Source of the DNA: Paracoccaceae bacterium Fryx2
GTDB lineage: Bacteria; Pseudomonadota; Alphaproteobacteria; Rhodobacterales; Rhodobacteraceae
DNA: 64,000 nucleotides
Direction: 5' to 3'
Assembly: GCA_032334235.1 (NCBI GenBank)
Contig: JAVSGI010000003.1
Coordinates: 1,475,340 to 1,539,339 of the forward strand
The notes under the pieces were generated by a model that did not search any database, had not been told where the DNA came from, and saw nothing but the letters and a program-made list of their open reading frames with translations. Positions 9,456 to 19,371 of this stretch are shown here, piece by piece. The translations under genes and the position numbers were made by a program. Position 1 is the first letter of the stretch; the number at the start of each line of letters is the position of its first letter.

Positions 9456-10013
9456 TCAGGGTACAAGCCAAATTCCCGCCCAGCCCGCATGGCGATCAAA
9501 CCGGGCGCGGCGATGGTGTGGGCCCAGATGCAAGGCATCAATCGTTTGCACCGTCAGCCGCAGAATGGCGAAACTAGCCGGGTCACGCTGCCTTGCGTAA
9601 TCAAGCGCCTCTGCGATCGGTCGACCCGGTGCGGGCTGGCAGCCGTAGGACTGGCGCGACGCGTCCGGAAGCCGGGCCCATACCACCGCCGCATCCGGGC
9701 CGGTCAGGATGGTGGCCGTGGCCTCCAACCGCATCTGCAGGCGCGCGGCCGCGTCCCACACATGCAGCGCGGCAAAGGGAGTACGGCGCAACCCCGCAAC
9801 CTTGGCTGAATGCAGGTCGGTGTGAATGTCCAGCATTCCTGTGCCTTTGTCCGCAGCGCGCAGAACCACCGTTCTGGCCTGCGGCATGCCATCAGGCGTG
9901 ACCGTGGCCAAGGTGGGGTGGCGGGTTGGGGCGCGCCGGTCGCGCACACCGCGCACAAGCCGTGCCCAAACCTGCGCGTGGAGGTCGGACAGATCAGCCG
10001 CCCATGGGTGCAA
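9456..10013 (-). CDS. Pyridoxamine 5'-phosphate oxidase-like FMN-binding protein
   Basis: A 185-residue split-barrel flavin protein. The FMN-binding pattern is seen in PTLATVTPDGMPQARTVVLR followed by LDIHTDLHSAKVAGLRRTPFAALHVWD, as in the PNPOx/general-stress FMN family. A classical PdxH would be longer (about 210) and have a defined C-terminal PLP region. Here the end (RARFDRHAGWAGIWLVP) matches the short Alr4036-type relatives. The substrate is unknown. It probably forms an operon with the small gene at 10022-10234, which ends 8 bases upstream of this start. Confidence 0.75.
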   Translation of the reverse strand: MHPWAADLSDLHAQVWARLVRGVRDRRAPTRHPTLATVTPDGMPQARTVVLRAADKGTGMLDIHTDLHSAKVAGLRRTPFAALHVWDAAARLQMRLEATATILTGPDAAVVWARLPDASRQSYGCQPAPGRPIAEALDYARQRDPASFAILRLTVQTIDALHLGPHHRRARFDRHAGWAGIWLVP

Positions 10014-10021
10014 CTACGAAT

Positions 10022-10234
10022 TCATTTATACACCTCGCGCCGGTCAGAGAATGCCCGAACCCGCCTGCGCCATGCGCGGTAGCTGCTGCTTTTCAGATTC
10101 TGCCGCATCAGCGTTTTCACCGCGTCCGGACCAAGCCCATGCAGGTTTCGGATCGCATCAAAACTATCGTGATCGCTTAAAGCCATCTCGATGATTTCAC
10201 CAAGGGTTGCCGGGTCGAGCATGGAGTGTTTCAT
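10022..10234 (-). CDS. TIGR03643/DUF2805 family small protein
   Basis: A 70-residue protein starting MKHSMLDPATL. It contains the family signature: an alpha-helical segment EIIEMALSDHDSFDAI, then GLGPDAVKTLMRQNLKSSSYRAWRRRV. This resembles a small helix-turn-helix-like fold of unknown function often found near photolyase/cryptochrome-type genes. An upstream methionine at 10264 would add ten residues without family support. It lies upstream of the FMN-binding gene in the same direction. Confidence 0.7.
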   Translation of the reverse strand: MKHSMLDPATLGEIIEMALSDHDSFDAIRNLHGLGPDAVKTLMRQNLKSSSYRAWRRRVRAFSDRREVYK

Positions 10235-10434
10235 AATGCCCGAAGTGCCTCGGTGGTGTTGCAAGTCAAGGTATCACTGTGGCGCTGCAGACAAACGTTT
10301 TGGTGGCAACGCGCTAGGTTGCCATTGAAATGCATTGGTTTCGTTCTCTCCAACCGATTGTGGTCGCAGCATTGGATGGGCGTTACATATGTTGGCCGGA
10401 GAGGACGAAAACAGCGTGTCAGCGGGAAGATCAG

Positions 10435-10773
10435 ATGCAACATGATTTCGATTTTCGACAAATGCTCCCAGACAATCCGGTTACGCGCTACATTCATTTA
10501 ACGCGAACGGTCATGCCCAAACTCGCGCTTGGCGAAAAGCGTTACTGGCCCGTCCGGAACGACCATTGCTTTCAACGAATTGTACTGGATACGATCTGCG
10601 GAGGGGTCTGGTACGAACATATCGCCCGGCCTGCGCACAAGCACCTAAGTCAATCACAAGCGTTGGCTGCGGTTCAACTTTGCGAACAGATCATCGCAGA
10701 CGAGATTGACCTTGCGTTGCTGAACCAAAAATCTCTTGCGTGGCGCGGCAAGCTGAGGCTGCCCCATTCATGA
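10435..10773 (+). CDS. Conserved hypothetical protein
   Basis: The ATG at 10435, preceded by GGGAAGA, gives 112 residues. Recognisable conserved-looking stretches are LPDNPVTRYIHLTRTVMP, HCFQRIVLDTICGGVWYEHI and PAHKHLSQSQALAAVQLCEQI. I recall similar short proteins in Rhodobacteraceae next to DUF2805 genes but cannot assign a function. It overlaps the reverse-strand reading frame of the DMT transporter remnant. The codon pattern favours this strand up to 10773. Confidence 0.55.
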   Translation: MQHDFDFRQMLPDNPVTRYIHLTRTVMPKLALGEKRYWPVRNDHCFQRIVLDTICGGVWYEHIARPAHKHLSQSQALAAVQLCEQIIADEIDLALLNQKSLAWRGKLRLPHS

Positions 10774-11462
10774 CGTGCGTCCTGCAACAGCCTCGACCAG
10801 AGGCAGCAATCAAGATTCATCTCGGTGTATGGCGCGTTCTTTGAAACGTGCAGATGTCCGGCATCCGCCTTTGTCGGCCACACTTCGAGCAGCCCGCACA
10901 GAATAACCAATCCGCCGCCGATCATCTCACGCACAGACAGCGTTTCCCCGGCAAAGATCGCGGCGGTCAGGGCGCCAAAAATCACCTCGAGCATCAGAAA
11001 AATACCGACCCGTGCCGGATCGAGCCGAAGGGTTGCCCACATCAGGGCGGCAATCGACAGCCCCCACCACACCCCGCCTGCAGCGAGGACAGTGATCCCG
11101 ATGCAGACCGCGTCGGTTGCGGCGTTTGTGGGCAGGGACTCTAGGAACGGAGCAAAGGCGAGGGACGTCAGCGTCGCGCCCAAGGCAAACACGACCGCCG
11201 CAGGCAGCGGCGGTACGCGGGACTTCAGGCGCATTCCTGCGGTCGCGCCCGCCCAGACCAGCCGCCCGATAAAGGCCATCCATTCGCCCAGACTGCGCGG
11301 AACCGGCAAGCCCCCCTCGCCACCCGGCATGATGAACAATCCGGCAAGCCCCACACTAATCGCGATCAGGCGCAGCTTGGGAACCTGCCAGCGCAGGACG
11401 AATTTAACGATTAACACGCTCCAGACCGAACCGAAGAACCACAAAAGGACGACATGCGCCAC
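10674..11462 (-). pseudogene. EamA/DMT-family transporter remnant
   Basis: The 262-residue frame has hydrophobic segments of an EamA-type drug/metabolite transporter, ending in the usual last helix MIGGGLVILCGLLEVWPTK. It starts abruptly at WFFGSVWSVLIVKF, equivalent to the middle of the first EamA repeat. A hydrophobic stretch in another frame just upstream (LTFAQAIATAVGPASVILAV, near 11470-11535) looks like the missing upstream part, implying a frameshift. The C-terminal 60 residues after WPTKADAGH are read antisense through the neighbouring gene and are unlikely to be native, so the original stop has been lost. A decaying gene is the best reading. Confidence 0.55.
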
Positions 11463-11833
11463 AGGTCAGAACGGCAAATGCCATAGCCACGGCCAAGATC
11501 ACGCTTGCAGGCCCGACCGCCGTCGCGATTGCCTGCGCAAACGTCAGACAGTGCCATCACCCCGGATCAATGACATGCGCAATCTGGGTGATTGCTGCGC
11601 GCCTGCGTACTGTAATAGCGGATGGCGCGGCTTTTATGTCGCGGCCTTGTCCACATTGTCCGGCACGCTGGTGATGCCGACCCATTACACCGGAAAGGTT
11701 CGTTAAACGCAAAATGCCTCCACTTTTTGCAGAAAATCCAGTGCAGCCCGACAGGGACAATCGCCGTGCGCTGCGGGTAAGGTAAGATATCATCGAAAAA
11801 GGAAGCAGTAGGCGCACCTCTAACATCCAACCG
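11463..11833. other. Intergenic stretch with degraded sequence
   Basis: This 371-base stretch contains the out-of-frame hydrophobic relic of the transporter (11470-11535). Beyond that I see no gene, RNA or repeat that can be supported. Confidence 0.4.
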
Positions 11834-12213
11834 ATGGAAATTGGCAGCTTTGATCTGGCGCGCGGAATATCGGCATGACCCTTTGCCCCGGCGGGCAGGA
11901 GCCTATGGCAATTGGCAGACCCTCACACCACGATCTGGCCGTCGACTTGCAGCACCTGCGGCAGTGGAAAGCCGATATCATGATCTCGTTGACCGAGCCC
12001 GATGTGATGGCCCGCCTGAATGTGGCGGATAGCCACGGTCTGCCTTTGTGGCAGATGGGCCTGCTTGCGATTTTCTGCTACTCCTTCGGGACGCAAACGT
12101 GGCCCGATACCTGCGCGGGCGACGTGTCTTTGAACAATCGCTCCATCGCCTGTCATAGCCATATGTCGCAGCATGCCCTGCCGCCCTTTACTTTCGCAAA
12201 TTGGGCGTTTTAG
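11834..12213 (+). pseudogene. Protein-tyrosine/dual-specificity phosphatase remnant
   Basis: An ATG at 11834 begins MEIGSFDLARG and then hits a stop. Shifting by one missing base continues as IGMTLCPGGQEPMAIGRPSH, DLAVDLQHLRQWKADIMISLT and EPDVMARLNVADSHGLPLW. This matches the N-terminal half of the small cyclin-kinase-inhibitor-3-like phosphatases found in proteobacteria. The catalytic CX5R loop is absent: after LPLW the sequence becomes unrelated. So both a frameshift and a 3' truncation are visible. It lies directly upstream of ilvD but is not expected to be functional. Confidence 0.4.
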
Positions 12214-12269
12214 CTGGCAAAGGCGACCGTGCAATCTTTCCACGGCCACGCAACAGAAAAGAGACCTGC

Positions 12270-14138
12270 ATGACCAACCCGAACATTGTTCTGATCGATC
12301 GCCATCCGGGCCGCTCTACCCAGACCATCGGCCTCGCGCGCGAAATCGGCACCGACCCGGCGCTGATCCACGAACCTTCTGTTGGCGTGGTTGGCACCAA
12401 AGGCGACAGTCAGTGCTATCTTGGCGTCATGGCCAAGGTCGAGGCAATTCACCGTGCCCTCAAGGACCGCATCGGCACCCGGCCGGGGCAGTTGAAGTTG
12501 CGCCTTGTGCAGCCTGAATACACGATTGCGACCTCGGACGGCATCCGCAATGGCACGCCGGAGATGCGCTATTCGCTGATCGGGCGCGAGGTGACGCAAG
12601 ATGCCTTGTGCGAACACTTCAGTGCAACCGGTCTGGCCGGTACGATTGCTGTCGTTGCTTGTGACAAACCGCCTGTCGGCACACTCGCGGCCATGCTGGA
12701 GCATAACCTGCCGTCCATCATCATGTCGGATGGTCCGATCCACCCCGGAACCGACCCCAAGACCGGCGAAAAGCTGGACATCGTCAGCGCCTTTCAGGTC
12801 GCCGGGCACCCGGACGCCGAATACCGCGAGCACATCGCCTTTCATGCCTGCCCGGGCATCGGCAGTTGCGGCGGCATGTTCACCTACAACACCATGCAAA
12901 CGTTCATCGGCGTGCTGGGGATGCAGCCGTTGCACATGGTTGCACCGCCGTCGGACGATCCGCGCCGTCTGAACGAGTTCCCCGCGGAATTGGTCACGCT
13001 GCTTGCGCAGATGATCGAAAATGACCTCAAACCCCGCGATATCGTCATGCGCGACAGCCTGCGAAACGCCACGATTGTCGCCATGGCCATCGGCGGCTCT
13101 ACCAATGCGATGTTGCACGCGCCCGAGATCGCCCGTGCTGCAGGCTTTGCCGATTTCTGGAAAGAGATCATCACGCCACAAGAGTTCAATCACCTTTCAG
13201 AGCATGTCGTGCCGGTGCTTACCAACGCGCGGCCCTACGGGCAGTATTCCATGGTCGATATCGACCGGGCGGGCGGTGTGCAGGTCATCGTGCGCGAATT
13301 GCTCGACGCGGGTCTGCTCAACGGCGATGTGCTGACCTGCACCGGAGAGACGCTGGCCGAACAGGTGGCGCGCCTTTGCGCGAAGCCTGCCGATGGCAAG
13401 GTCATCTATTCCGTCGAGACGCCTTACAAACCGACCGGCGGTCTGCGCATGCTTGGCGGCAACCTTTCGCCAGAGTTTTCGGCCATCCTGAAGCTTGCAG
13501 GCGTCGAAGGCGGGCTTGAAAACAACCTGTTTCGCGGCCGTGCGCGCGTGTTCGATGGTCAGCAGGCACTGATAGATATGCTGGATAAGGCGCCAGACAC
13601 TTTCGAGAACAATGACATGATCGTCGTGCGTTACGAGGGGCCCAGCGGCGCACCGGGCATGCCGGAAATGCTTGACCCCACCGCGCGCATCACCACCCTG
13701 TGCCGCGAGCGCGGCATCGTCATCGCCCTGATGACCGACGCGCGCTTTTCTGGTGGCTCGATCGGCCTTGTGATCGGCCATGTCGGGCCGGAGGCGGCGC
13801 TTGGCGGCCCTATTGCGTTTGTCGAGAATGGCGACGAGATTGTGGTGGATCTGAACACCAACGAAATCAACTGCACGGCTCTTGATGATGCCGACGTTCT
13901 TGCGGCCCGCACGGTGGCCTGGGTCCAGCAGGTCGCAGACAACGGCGGCTTCCACCCAAGCGCAGGCCTTGCCGATACGCGTCTTTTGCAACGCGCGCGG
14001 CACATGGCCGTTCCGGCAAGGCGTGGCGCGGGTCTGCACCCTAACCGTGAAGTCTGGGTGCGCAGCCCGCGAGAGGCGACCCCCTCAGGCTTTGCACCGC
14101 GTAACAAATTCCGTCCTGGGACCGGAAAGGGGTCTTGA
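12270..14138 (+). CDS. ilvD: IlvD/Edd-family dehydratase (dihydroxy-acid or sugar-acid)
   Basis: An Fe-S dehydratase of 622 residues starting at the ATG at 12270. Family motifs are VACDKPPVGTLAAM (cluster cysteine and KP), SDGPIHPG, HACPGIGSCGGMFTYNTM (second and third cysteines), the AIGGSTNAMLH helix and the C-terminal DARFSGGSIGLVIGHVGPEA. The cysteine motif reads YNTM where typical IlvD has ANTM, and the C-terminal 50 residues are unusual and basic. A paralogue acting on a sugar acid rather than the valine/isoleucine intermediate is therefore possible. The gene stands alone with a LysR gene convergent downstream. Confidence 0.85.
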   Translation: MTNPNIVLIDRHPGRSTQTIGLAREIGTDPALIHEPSVGVVGTKGDSQCYLGVMAKVEAIHRALKDRIGTRPGQLKLRLVQPEYTIATSDGIRNGTPEMRYSLIGREVTQDALCEHFSATGLAGTIAVVACDKPPVGTLAAMLEHNLPSIIMSDGPIHPGTDPKTGEKLDIVSAFQVAGHPDAEYREHIAFHACPGIGSCGGMFTYNTMQTFIGVLGMQPLHMVAPPSDDPRRLNEFPAELVTLLAQMIENDLKPRDIVMRDSLRNATIVAMAIGGSTNAMLHAPEIARAAGFADFWKEIITPQEFNHLSEHVVPVLTNARPYGQYSMVDIDRAGGVQVIVRELLDAGLLNGDVLTCTGETLAEQVARLCAKPADGKVIYSVETPYKPTGGLRMLGGNLSPEFSAILKLAGVEGGLENNLFRGRARVFDGQQALIDMLDKAPDTFENNDMIVVRYEGPSGAPGMPEMLDPTARITTLCRERGIVIALMTDARFSGGSIGLVIGHVGPEAALGGPIAFVENGDEIVVDLNTNEINCTALDDADVLAARTVAWVQQVADNGGFHPSAGLADTRLLQRARHMAVPARRGAGLHPNREVWVRSPREATPSGFAPRNKFRPGTGKGS

Positions 14139-14212
14139 TCCGTGACACCCCTTGGCGCGCATTCAGATCAGGAGGCCAATGAACCTGTCATCGCGGGTGC
14201 AGCGTCTTTGTT

Positions 14213-15097
14213 CTATCCAAAGCGACCCTGCGTCAGCACCTCGGACAAAAGCGGGTTGGGAAAGCGACGCGCTGCGGTTACGGCTTGAAATGTCTCGGTG
14301 ACATCGTCAAGCCGTGCCGCCTCAACCAGCAGACCTGCCGCCAGTTCGTCTTGCACCACGATTGGCGGGATGACCGCGAGCCCCGCATTTTCGCGGGCAA
14401 GCAAGCGCAGCATCGCCATGTCTTCGACCTCGGCGGCAATCATTGGTACGATGCCCAGACGGTTGGTAAGGGCGTCGAACGCCGCACGCAGCGCCGTCTC
14501 GGGCGGAGGCAGGATCAACGGTTCCTGCAACAACAATTCCTGCATCGTCCGGGGGACTTGGCCAAGGCGTGCAGACGTTCCGATCAGACTGACGCGCTGT
14601 TCAGCCAGCCGGTGCACCAGCCACGGCGTTGTCGCGTCGCGCGGCGGGGCAAGATTGGTCAGCACAACGTCAAAAGCCAAAGACTCCAACCCGCGCAACA
14701 GTTCCGCCTGACTGCCCGACCGCAGCACGACCTCCACATCGGACCGTCCGATCAACGGGCGAACGAACTGCATCTGGAAATTGCGCGACAGCGTAGCAAG
14801 CGCCCCCACCCGCAAGGCCCGCCGCCCCCTGCCGGTTTCGCGCAGGGTCGCGGTCAGATCGTCAGCGGTGCGAAAGATCGCTTCGGCATGGTCAAGTGCG
14901 ATGCGCCCGGCCTCGGTCATGATCAGGCCACGGCCGCGGCGTTCAAACAGATCATGGCCCAGCGACTTCTCAAGCGCTTTGATCTGGGTGGACAATGCCG
15001 ATTGCGACAGGTTCAGCGCCCGTGCGGCGCCAGTCAGCGTGCCATCCGATGCCACAGCACGGAAAAGGCGCAGGTGATGCAGATTCAAGGATGCCAT
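14213..15097 (-). CDS. LysR-family transcriptional regulator, divergent from dabB
   Basis: A 295-residue regulator starting MASLNLHHLRLFRAVASDGT. The N-terminal winged HTH is clear (LTGAARALNLSQSALSTQIKALEKSLGHDLFERRGRG), followed by a periplasmic-binding-like effector domain. An upstream in-frame methionine at 15184 is poorer: the LysR start is classical at 15097. Its position divergent from dabB-dabA suggests it controls the carbon-uptake operon, which fits known DAB loci that carry LysR genes. A candidate operator lies in the shared 98-bp promoter region. Confidence 0.88.
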   Translation of the reverse strand: MASLNLHHLRLFRAVASDGTLTGAARALNLSQSALSTQIKALEKSLGHDLFERRGRGLIMTEAGRIALDHAEAIFRTADDLTATLRETGRGRRALRVGALATLSRNFQMQFVRPLIGRSDVEVVLRSGSQAELLRGLESLAFDVVLTNLAPPRDATTPWLVHRLAEQRVSLIGTSARLGQVPRTMQELLLQEPLILPPPETALRAAFDALTNRLGIVPMIAAEVEDMAMLRLLARENAGLAVIPPIVVQDELAAGLLVEAARLDDVTETFQAVTAARRFPNPLLSEVLTQGRFG

Positions 15098-15114
15098 TGT
15101 TCTACCATACAGAA

Positions 15115-15152
15115 CGTTTCGCCAGATAATATGTAATTTTCTTTGCGAAACG
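15115..15152. promoter_or_regulatory. Inverted repeat in the lysR-dabB promoter region, candidate LysR operator
   Basis: CGTTTCGC at 15115-15122 is repeated inverted as GCGAAACG at 15145-15152, a perfect 8-bp dyad with a 22-bp AT-rich spacer. It lies 18 bases from the lysR start and 44 bases from the dabB start. LysR proteins bind such dyads as dimer pairs of sites. The spacing is longer than a single T-N11-A box, so it would span two half-sites. Confidence 0.45.
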
Positions 15153-15805
15153 CAATCGCTATCCCGATCAAACCTGTCGCACACCGGAGAATGCTATGTC
15201 TTTCCTTCCGCCCTTGATCGTTTTTGCTCCAATCCTTTTACTGGCCGTGGCCAGCTTTGCTTTGTTTATACCCGGCCGCCGTCCTGGCGCGTTGACACGT
15301 CTGGCCGAGGGAGCGGCGCTTTGCGTTCTGGCGTTGGCAATCGCAAGCGTAGTGCAACTGATCGCCTATGGCCCGGTCGCGGTGGAGTTCTTTGGCGGGC
15401 CTGCGCTGATCGCCTTCCGCCTTGATGCGATAAGTGCCTCGATGGCGCTGCTCGTCGCCTTTGTTGGCTGGGTGGTTGTGCGCTATGGCCGGACCTATCT
15501 GGACGGCGAGGCGCGTGAGGGCACGTATCACGGGCTGATGCTGGCCACGCTGGCCGCTGTGCTGACGCTGGTGCAGGCGGGCAGTCTGGCGGTGCTGGTG
15601 CTGGCCTTTGTCGCCATCGGTCTGGGGCTGCGCCAGTTGTTGCTGTTCTACCCCGAACGTGCGTGTTTCGCTTGATGGTGGGCATCGATTTCACGGGATC
15701 ATGGGCAGTCATTTCGCGTGAAGCTGGGCACTGATTTCGCGGGATCGCGGGCAGGTCTGGTCGGCAAATTGAGGATAGTTGCGCCTTCAGGAATGAAGGG
15801 GTGGC

Positions 15806-17347
15806 TTGATGCCGACAGGACGATTGAACATGCGCCGGATACGAGATGTTTTGCGATTGAAGCTTGGGCAAGGCCTGAGCGAGCGGTCCATTGCCGCTTC
15901 CCTCGGTCTGAGCAAGGGGAGCGTCGGAAGCTACACCCAACGGGCGCGTCATGCCGGGCTCACGTGGCCCTTGCCGGAGGGGATCGATGACGACAGCCTT
16001 GAACTTCTTTTGTTTCCAGCCCCGCCCACGGTGCCGGACGCGGAGCGGCTTGTGCCCGACTGGGCGGAGATTGACCGCGAGTTGCGCCGCCCTGGGGTGA
16101 CGCGGATGCTGCTCTGGGAAGAATACCGTGCCGCGCACCCCGGGGGTTTTGCCTATACTTGGTTTTGCACGCATTACGAGGCTTGGAAGGGTCGGGTGCG
16201 CCCGACGATGCGCCAGACACATGTGGGCGGCGAGAAGGTGTTCGTCGACTTTGCCGGCGACACCATCGACGTGATCGACCCCACGACCGGCGAAGCGCGG
16301 GCCATGAAGCTGTTCGTGGCGGCAATGGGGGCATCGAATCACACCTATGCCGAGGCGGTGGCATCGGAGGGGTTGGAAGATTGGATCCTCGCGCATATCC
16401 GGATGTTCGCCTTTCTGGGCGGCGTGCCAAAGGCGGTGGTTCCGGACAATCTGAAGTCCGCCGTGATCAAGGCAGACCGGTTTGATCCGGGGCTGAACCG
16501 GACCTATGCCGAGATGGCGGCGCATTATGGCACCGCCGTTCTGCCCGCCCGGCCGCGCAAACCCCGGGACAAGGCGAAGGTGGAAGTGGCTGTCCAAGTG
16601 GCACAACGCTGGATTCTGGCGCGGCTGCGGAACCACCGGTTCTTCTCATTGGCCGAGTTGAACGTGGCGATCCGGCGGCTGCTGGACGAGTTGAACATGC
16701 GCGTGATGCGCGGCTATGGCGCCAGCCGCGCCGATCTGTTTGCCACTTTGGATCGGCCCAATCTTCAGCCCCTACCGCCCGAACCTTATGTCTTCGCCCG
16801 CTGGAAGCGCGCCCGCGTGGCACCCGACTATCACGTTGAGGTCGACAGCTCATGGTATTCCGTGCCCTTCGCGCTGATCAAACAAGAGGTCGATGTTCGC
16901 ACAAGCGGCCAGACGGTCGAGATATTCCATCGTGGTCAGAGGGTTGCGAGCCACGTGCGCACCCCGGGGCGGCGCAGCCATGTCACCGTGGCCGACCATA
17001 TGCCATCGGCCCATCGTCGCTTTGCCGAATGGACCCCGGCCAGAATGCTGGCGCAGGCAACCAAGACCGGCCCCGCCGTCGCCGCCTTTTGCGAGATGGT
17101 GATGGCTGACCGCCCCCATCCTGAACAGGGGTTCCGCACCTGCCTGGGTGTGCTGGCCTTGGTCAAAACCTATGGGCCGGAGCGCGTTGATGCGGCCTGC
17201 CAGCGGGGTGTGACCATCCGGGCCCGCACCGTCACCTCCATTCGTTCGATCCTCAAGACCGGCCTCGATCGCGCCTTCCTGGAAGGCTCCGAAGAGGTCG
17301 CCCCCCTCCAGCACGCCAACATTCGTGGCGGCAGCTATTACCATTGA
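15806..17347 (+). CDS. istA: IS21-family transposase IstA (copy 2)
   Basis: 513 residues with the same HTH, D148, D213 and E260 as the first copy. The codon pair at V147-D148 reads GTCGAC here, a silent difference from the other two copies. The reading frame is intact, so the element is potentially active. Confidence 0.95.
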   Translation: MMPTGRLNMRRIRDVLRLKLGQGLSERSIAASLGLSKGSVGSYTQRARHAGLTWPLPEGIDDDSLELLLFPAPPTVPDAERLVPDWAEIDRELRRPGVTRMLLWEEYRAAHPGGFAYTWFCTHYEAWKGRVRPTMRQTHVGGEKVFVDFAGDTIDVIDPTTGEARAMKLFVAAMGASNHTYAEAVASEGLEDWILAHIRMFAFLGGVPKAVVPDNLKSAVIKADRFDPGLNRTYAEMAAHYGTAVLPARPRKPRDKAKVEVAVQVAQRWILARLRNHRFFSLAELNVAIRRLLDELNMRVMRGYGASRADLFATLDRPNLQPLPPEPYVFARWKRARVAPDYHVEVDSSWYSVPFALIKQEVDVRTSGQTVEIFHRGQRVASHVRTPGRRSHVTVADHMPSAHRRFAEWTPARMLAQATKTGPAVAAFCEMVMADRPHPEQGFRTCLGVLALVKTYGPERVDAACQRGVTIRARTVTSIRSILKTGLDRAFLEGSEEVAPLQHANIRGGSYYH

Positions 17348-17359
17348 GAAAGGACTAAA

Positions 17360-18121
17360 ATGCTGACCCATCCCACCCACGACCGACTGTTGGCGCTCGG
17401 CCTGACCGGCATTGCATCGGCGCTCGAAGAACAACGCAGGTCAACCGCCTTCGACGCCCTCTCGTTCGAAGAGCGTCTCGGCCTGCTGGTCGACCGCGAG
17501 GCTGCAGAGCGCGACACCAAGAAACTGGCCTCCCGGCTCAAGTTTGCGGCTCTGCGCCAAGATGCCAGCGTCGAGGATCTGGACCTGCGCAGCCCACGTG
17601 GTCTTGACCGCAGTGTCATGGCGCATCTTGCCGATGGCGGCTGGATCGCCCGGCACGAGAACCTGCTGATAACCGGGCCGACCGGTTTGGGCAAAAGCTG
17701 GATCGCCTGCGCCCTTGGCCACAAGGCGTGCCGGGATGGGCGGCCCGTCCTCTATCAACGTGCGCCGCGCATGTTCGAGGCCCTTGCTCTGGCCCGTGGC
17801 GATGGCCGCCATGAACGCATCCTCAAAACCATCGCCCGCATGGATGTGCTGATCATTGACGATTGGGGCCTCGCCGTCCTCACCGCCCCGGAGCGCCGTG
17901 ACCTGCTGGAAATCCTCGAAGACCGCCACGGCCGCGCTTCCACCATCGTCACAAGCCAACTCCCCGTTGACCAGTGGCACGAAGCCATCGGCGACCCAAC
18001 GCTCGCAGATGCCATCCTCGACCGCCTCGTTCACAACGCACACCGCCTCACCCTCTCAGGTGAAAGCCTGCGCAGGCGCTCCGCCGTCACAAAAAAGCTT
18101 GACCAAATCGTTCAAGCCTGA
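17360..18121 (+). CDS. istB: IS21-family helper ATPase IstB (copy 2)
   Basis: 253 residues with Walker A GPTGLGKS at 106-113, identical by eye to the other two copies of this element. It lies 12 bases downstream of istA. Confidence 0.95.
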   Translation: MLTHPTHDRLLALGLTGIASALEEQRRSTAFDALSFEERLGLLVDREAAERDTKKLASRLKFAALRQDASVEDLDLRSPRGLDRSVMAHLADGGWIARHENLLITGPTGLGKSWIACALGHKACRDGRPVLYQRAPRMFEALALARGDGRHERILKTIARMDVLIIDDWGLAVLTAPERRDLLEILEDRHGRASTIVTSQLPVDQWHEAIGDPTLADAILDRLVHNAHRLTLSGESLRRRSAVTKKLDQIVQA

Positions 18122-19371
18122 CTCCATGAAAGCGTCGGCCAGCCTGCCCACGATCCCGTGAAATGACTGCCCAGAATGGCGCGAAACGCGTGCCCACGAT
18201 CGCGCGAAATCAGCGCCCATTCTCCGCGAAATCCGCACCGAACGGGCCGAAGCGCGGCGGGCGGCGGCAAAGTTCACCTTGGTCTGGGGGGCGGGCGATG
18301 CAGTGCTGGTGTTGGCGGCTGTGCTGCTGTGGACTGCGTTCGGTACTGCAGACATTGCCGCGCTGTCGCAGGCTGCTACGGGCGGTCTGCCTTTGTCGGC
18401 TCAAGTTGCCGTGGCGCTGCTGGTGCTGGTGGCGGCGCTCAAGACCGCGACGTTCCCGCTGCATGGCTGGCTGACCGAGGTCATGGAGGCACCAACGCCG
18501 GTATCTGCACTGCTGCATGCGGGGATCATCAACGGCGGCGGGTTCCTGTTGATCCGCATGTCCGATCTGATGCAGGCCAGCCCCGGTGCGATGGCGGCGT
18601 TGGTGATGCTGGGCGGGCTGACCGCGCTGTTTGGCGCTACAGTGATGCTGACGCAAAGTGCGGTAAAGACTGCGCTGGCCTGGTCCACAGTTGCGCAGAT
18701 GGGGTTCATGCTGCTGCAATGCGGGATGGGACTCTGGGCGCTGGCGCTGCTGCATATCATGGCGCATTCCCTGTACAAGGCGCATGCGTTCCTCGCCTCG
18801 GGAGGTGCTGTCAGGGCGGTGGCCGAGGTGCATCGGCCCGGTCCGGTCGCCGTACCGGGTATCGGCGCAGTGGCGCGGGCCTTTGTACTGGCACTGGTGC
18901 TTTATGCGGTCGTGGCAGTGGGCTTCGGGCTGGTGGCCGGGCCAAAGTCGGCGCAGGCGCTGGCGCTGGGCGTGATCCTGATCTTTGGTGTGGCATATCT
19001 GGTGGCCCAGGGGCTGGCTGATTCCGCACCGCGCGCGCTGACACAGCGCACGGCGGTGGCCTCGCTGGTGGCAGCGGTGGCGTACTTCGGCTTTCAGGTG
19101 GTCGCGGCGGCGCTTTGGGGCCCCTATCTGCCTTTCCCGCCAGTGCCCGGGCCGCTGGAATGGGCGCTGATCGTGTTGGCGCTGATGTCCTTTGGTTTGG
19201 TTGCGGTGGCACAGGCGCTGTTCCCACACTGGGCACATCATCCGGCCGCAGCGGGCCTGCGCGTGCACCTTGCCAATGGCCTGTACCTTAACGCGGTGCT
19301 TGATCGGATGATCGGCGGCTTTCGCGCCACCAAATCCCTCTGCCCCCCCCTTTTTTCTTTCGGAGACCAAG

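Larger units (their letters stand above)
15660..18237 (+). mobile_element. IS21-family insertion sequence, copy 2 of 3 (2578 bp), in dabB
   Basis: Flanked by the 7-bp duplication CCGAACG at 15653-15659 and 18238-18244. Ends and internal multiple terminal repeats are as in the copy at 3590-6167, in opposite orientation. It carries istA and istB on the forward strand, co-directional with dabB, so IS-driven read-through into the distal dabB part, dabA and the zinc-ribbon gene is conceivable. Confidence 0.95.

Noticed and set aside
12210..13193. 327-residue reverse-strand ORF opposite ilvD
   Set aside because: Antisense of a well-conserved gene and without family features.
15266..16636. 456-residue reverse-strand ORF across the dabB start and IS21
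   Set aside because: It is antisense to istA, repeats at each IS copy and has arginine/proline-rich non-protein composition.
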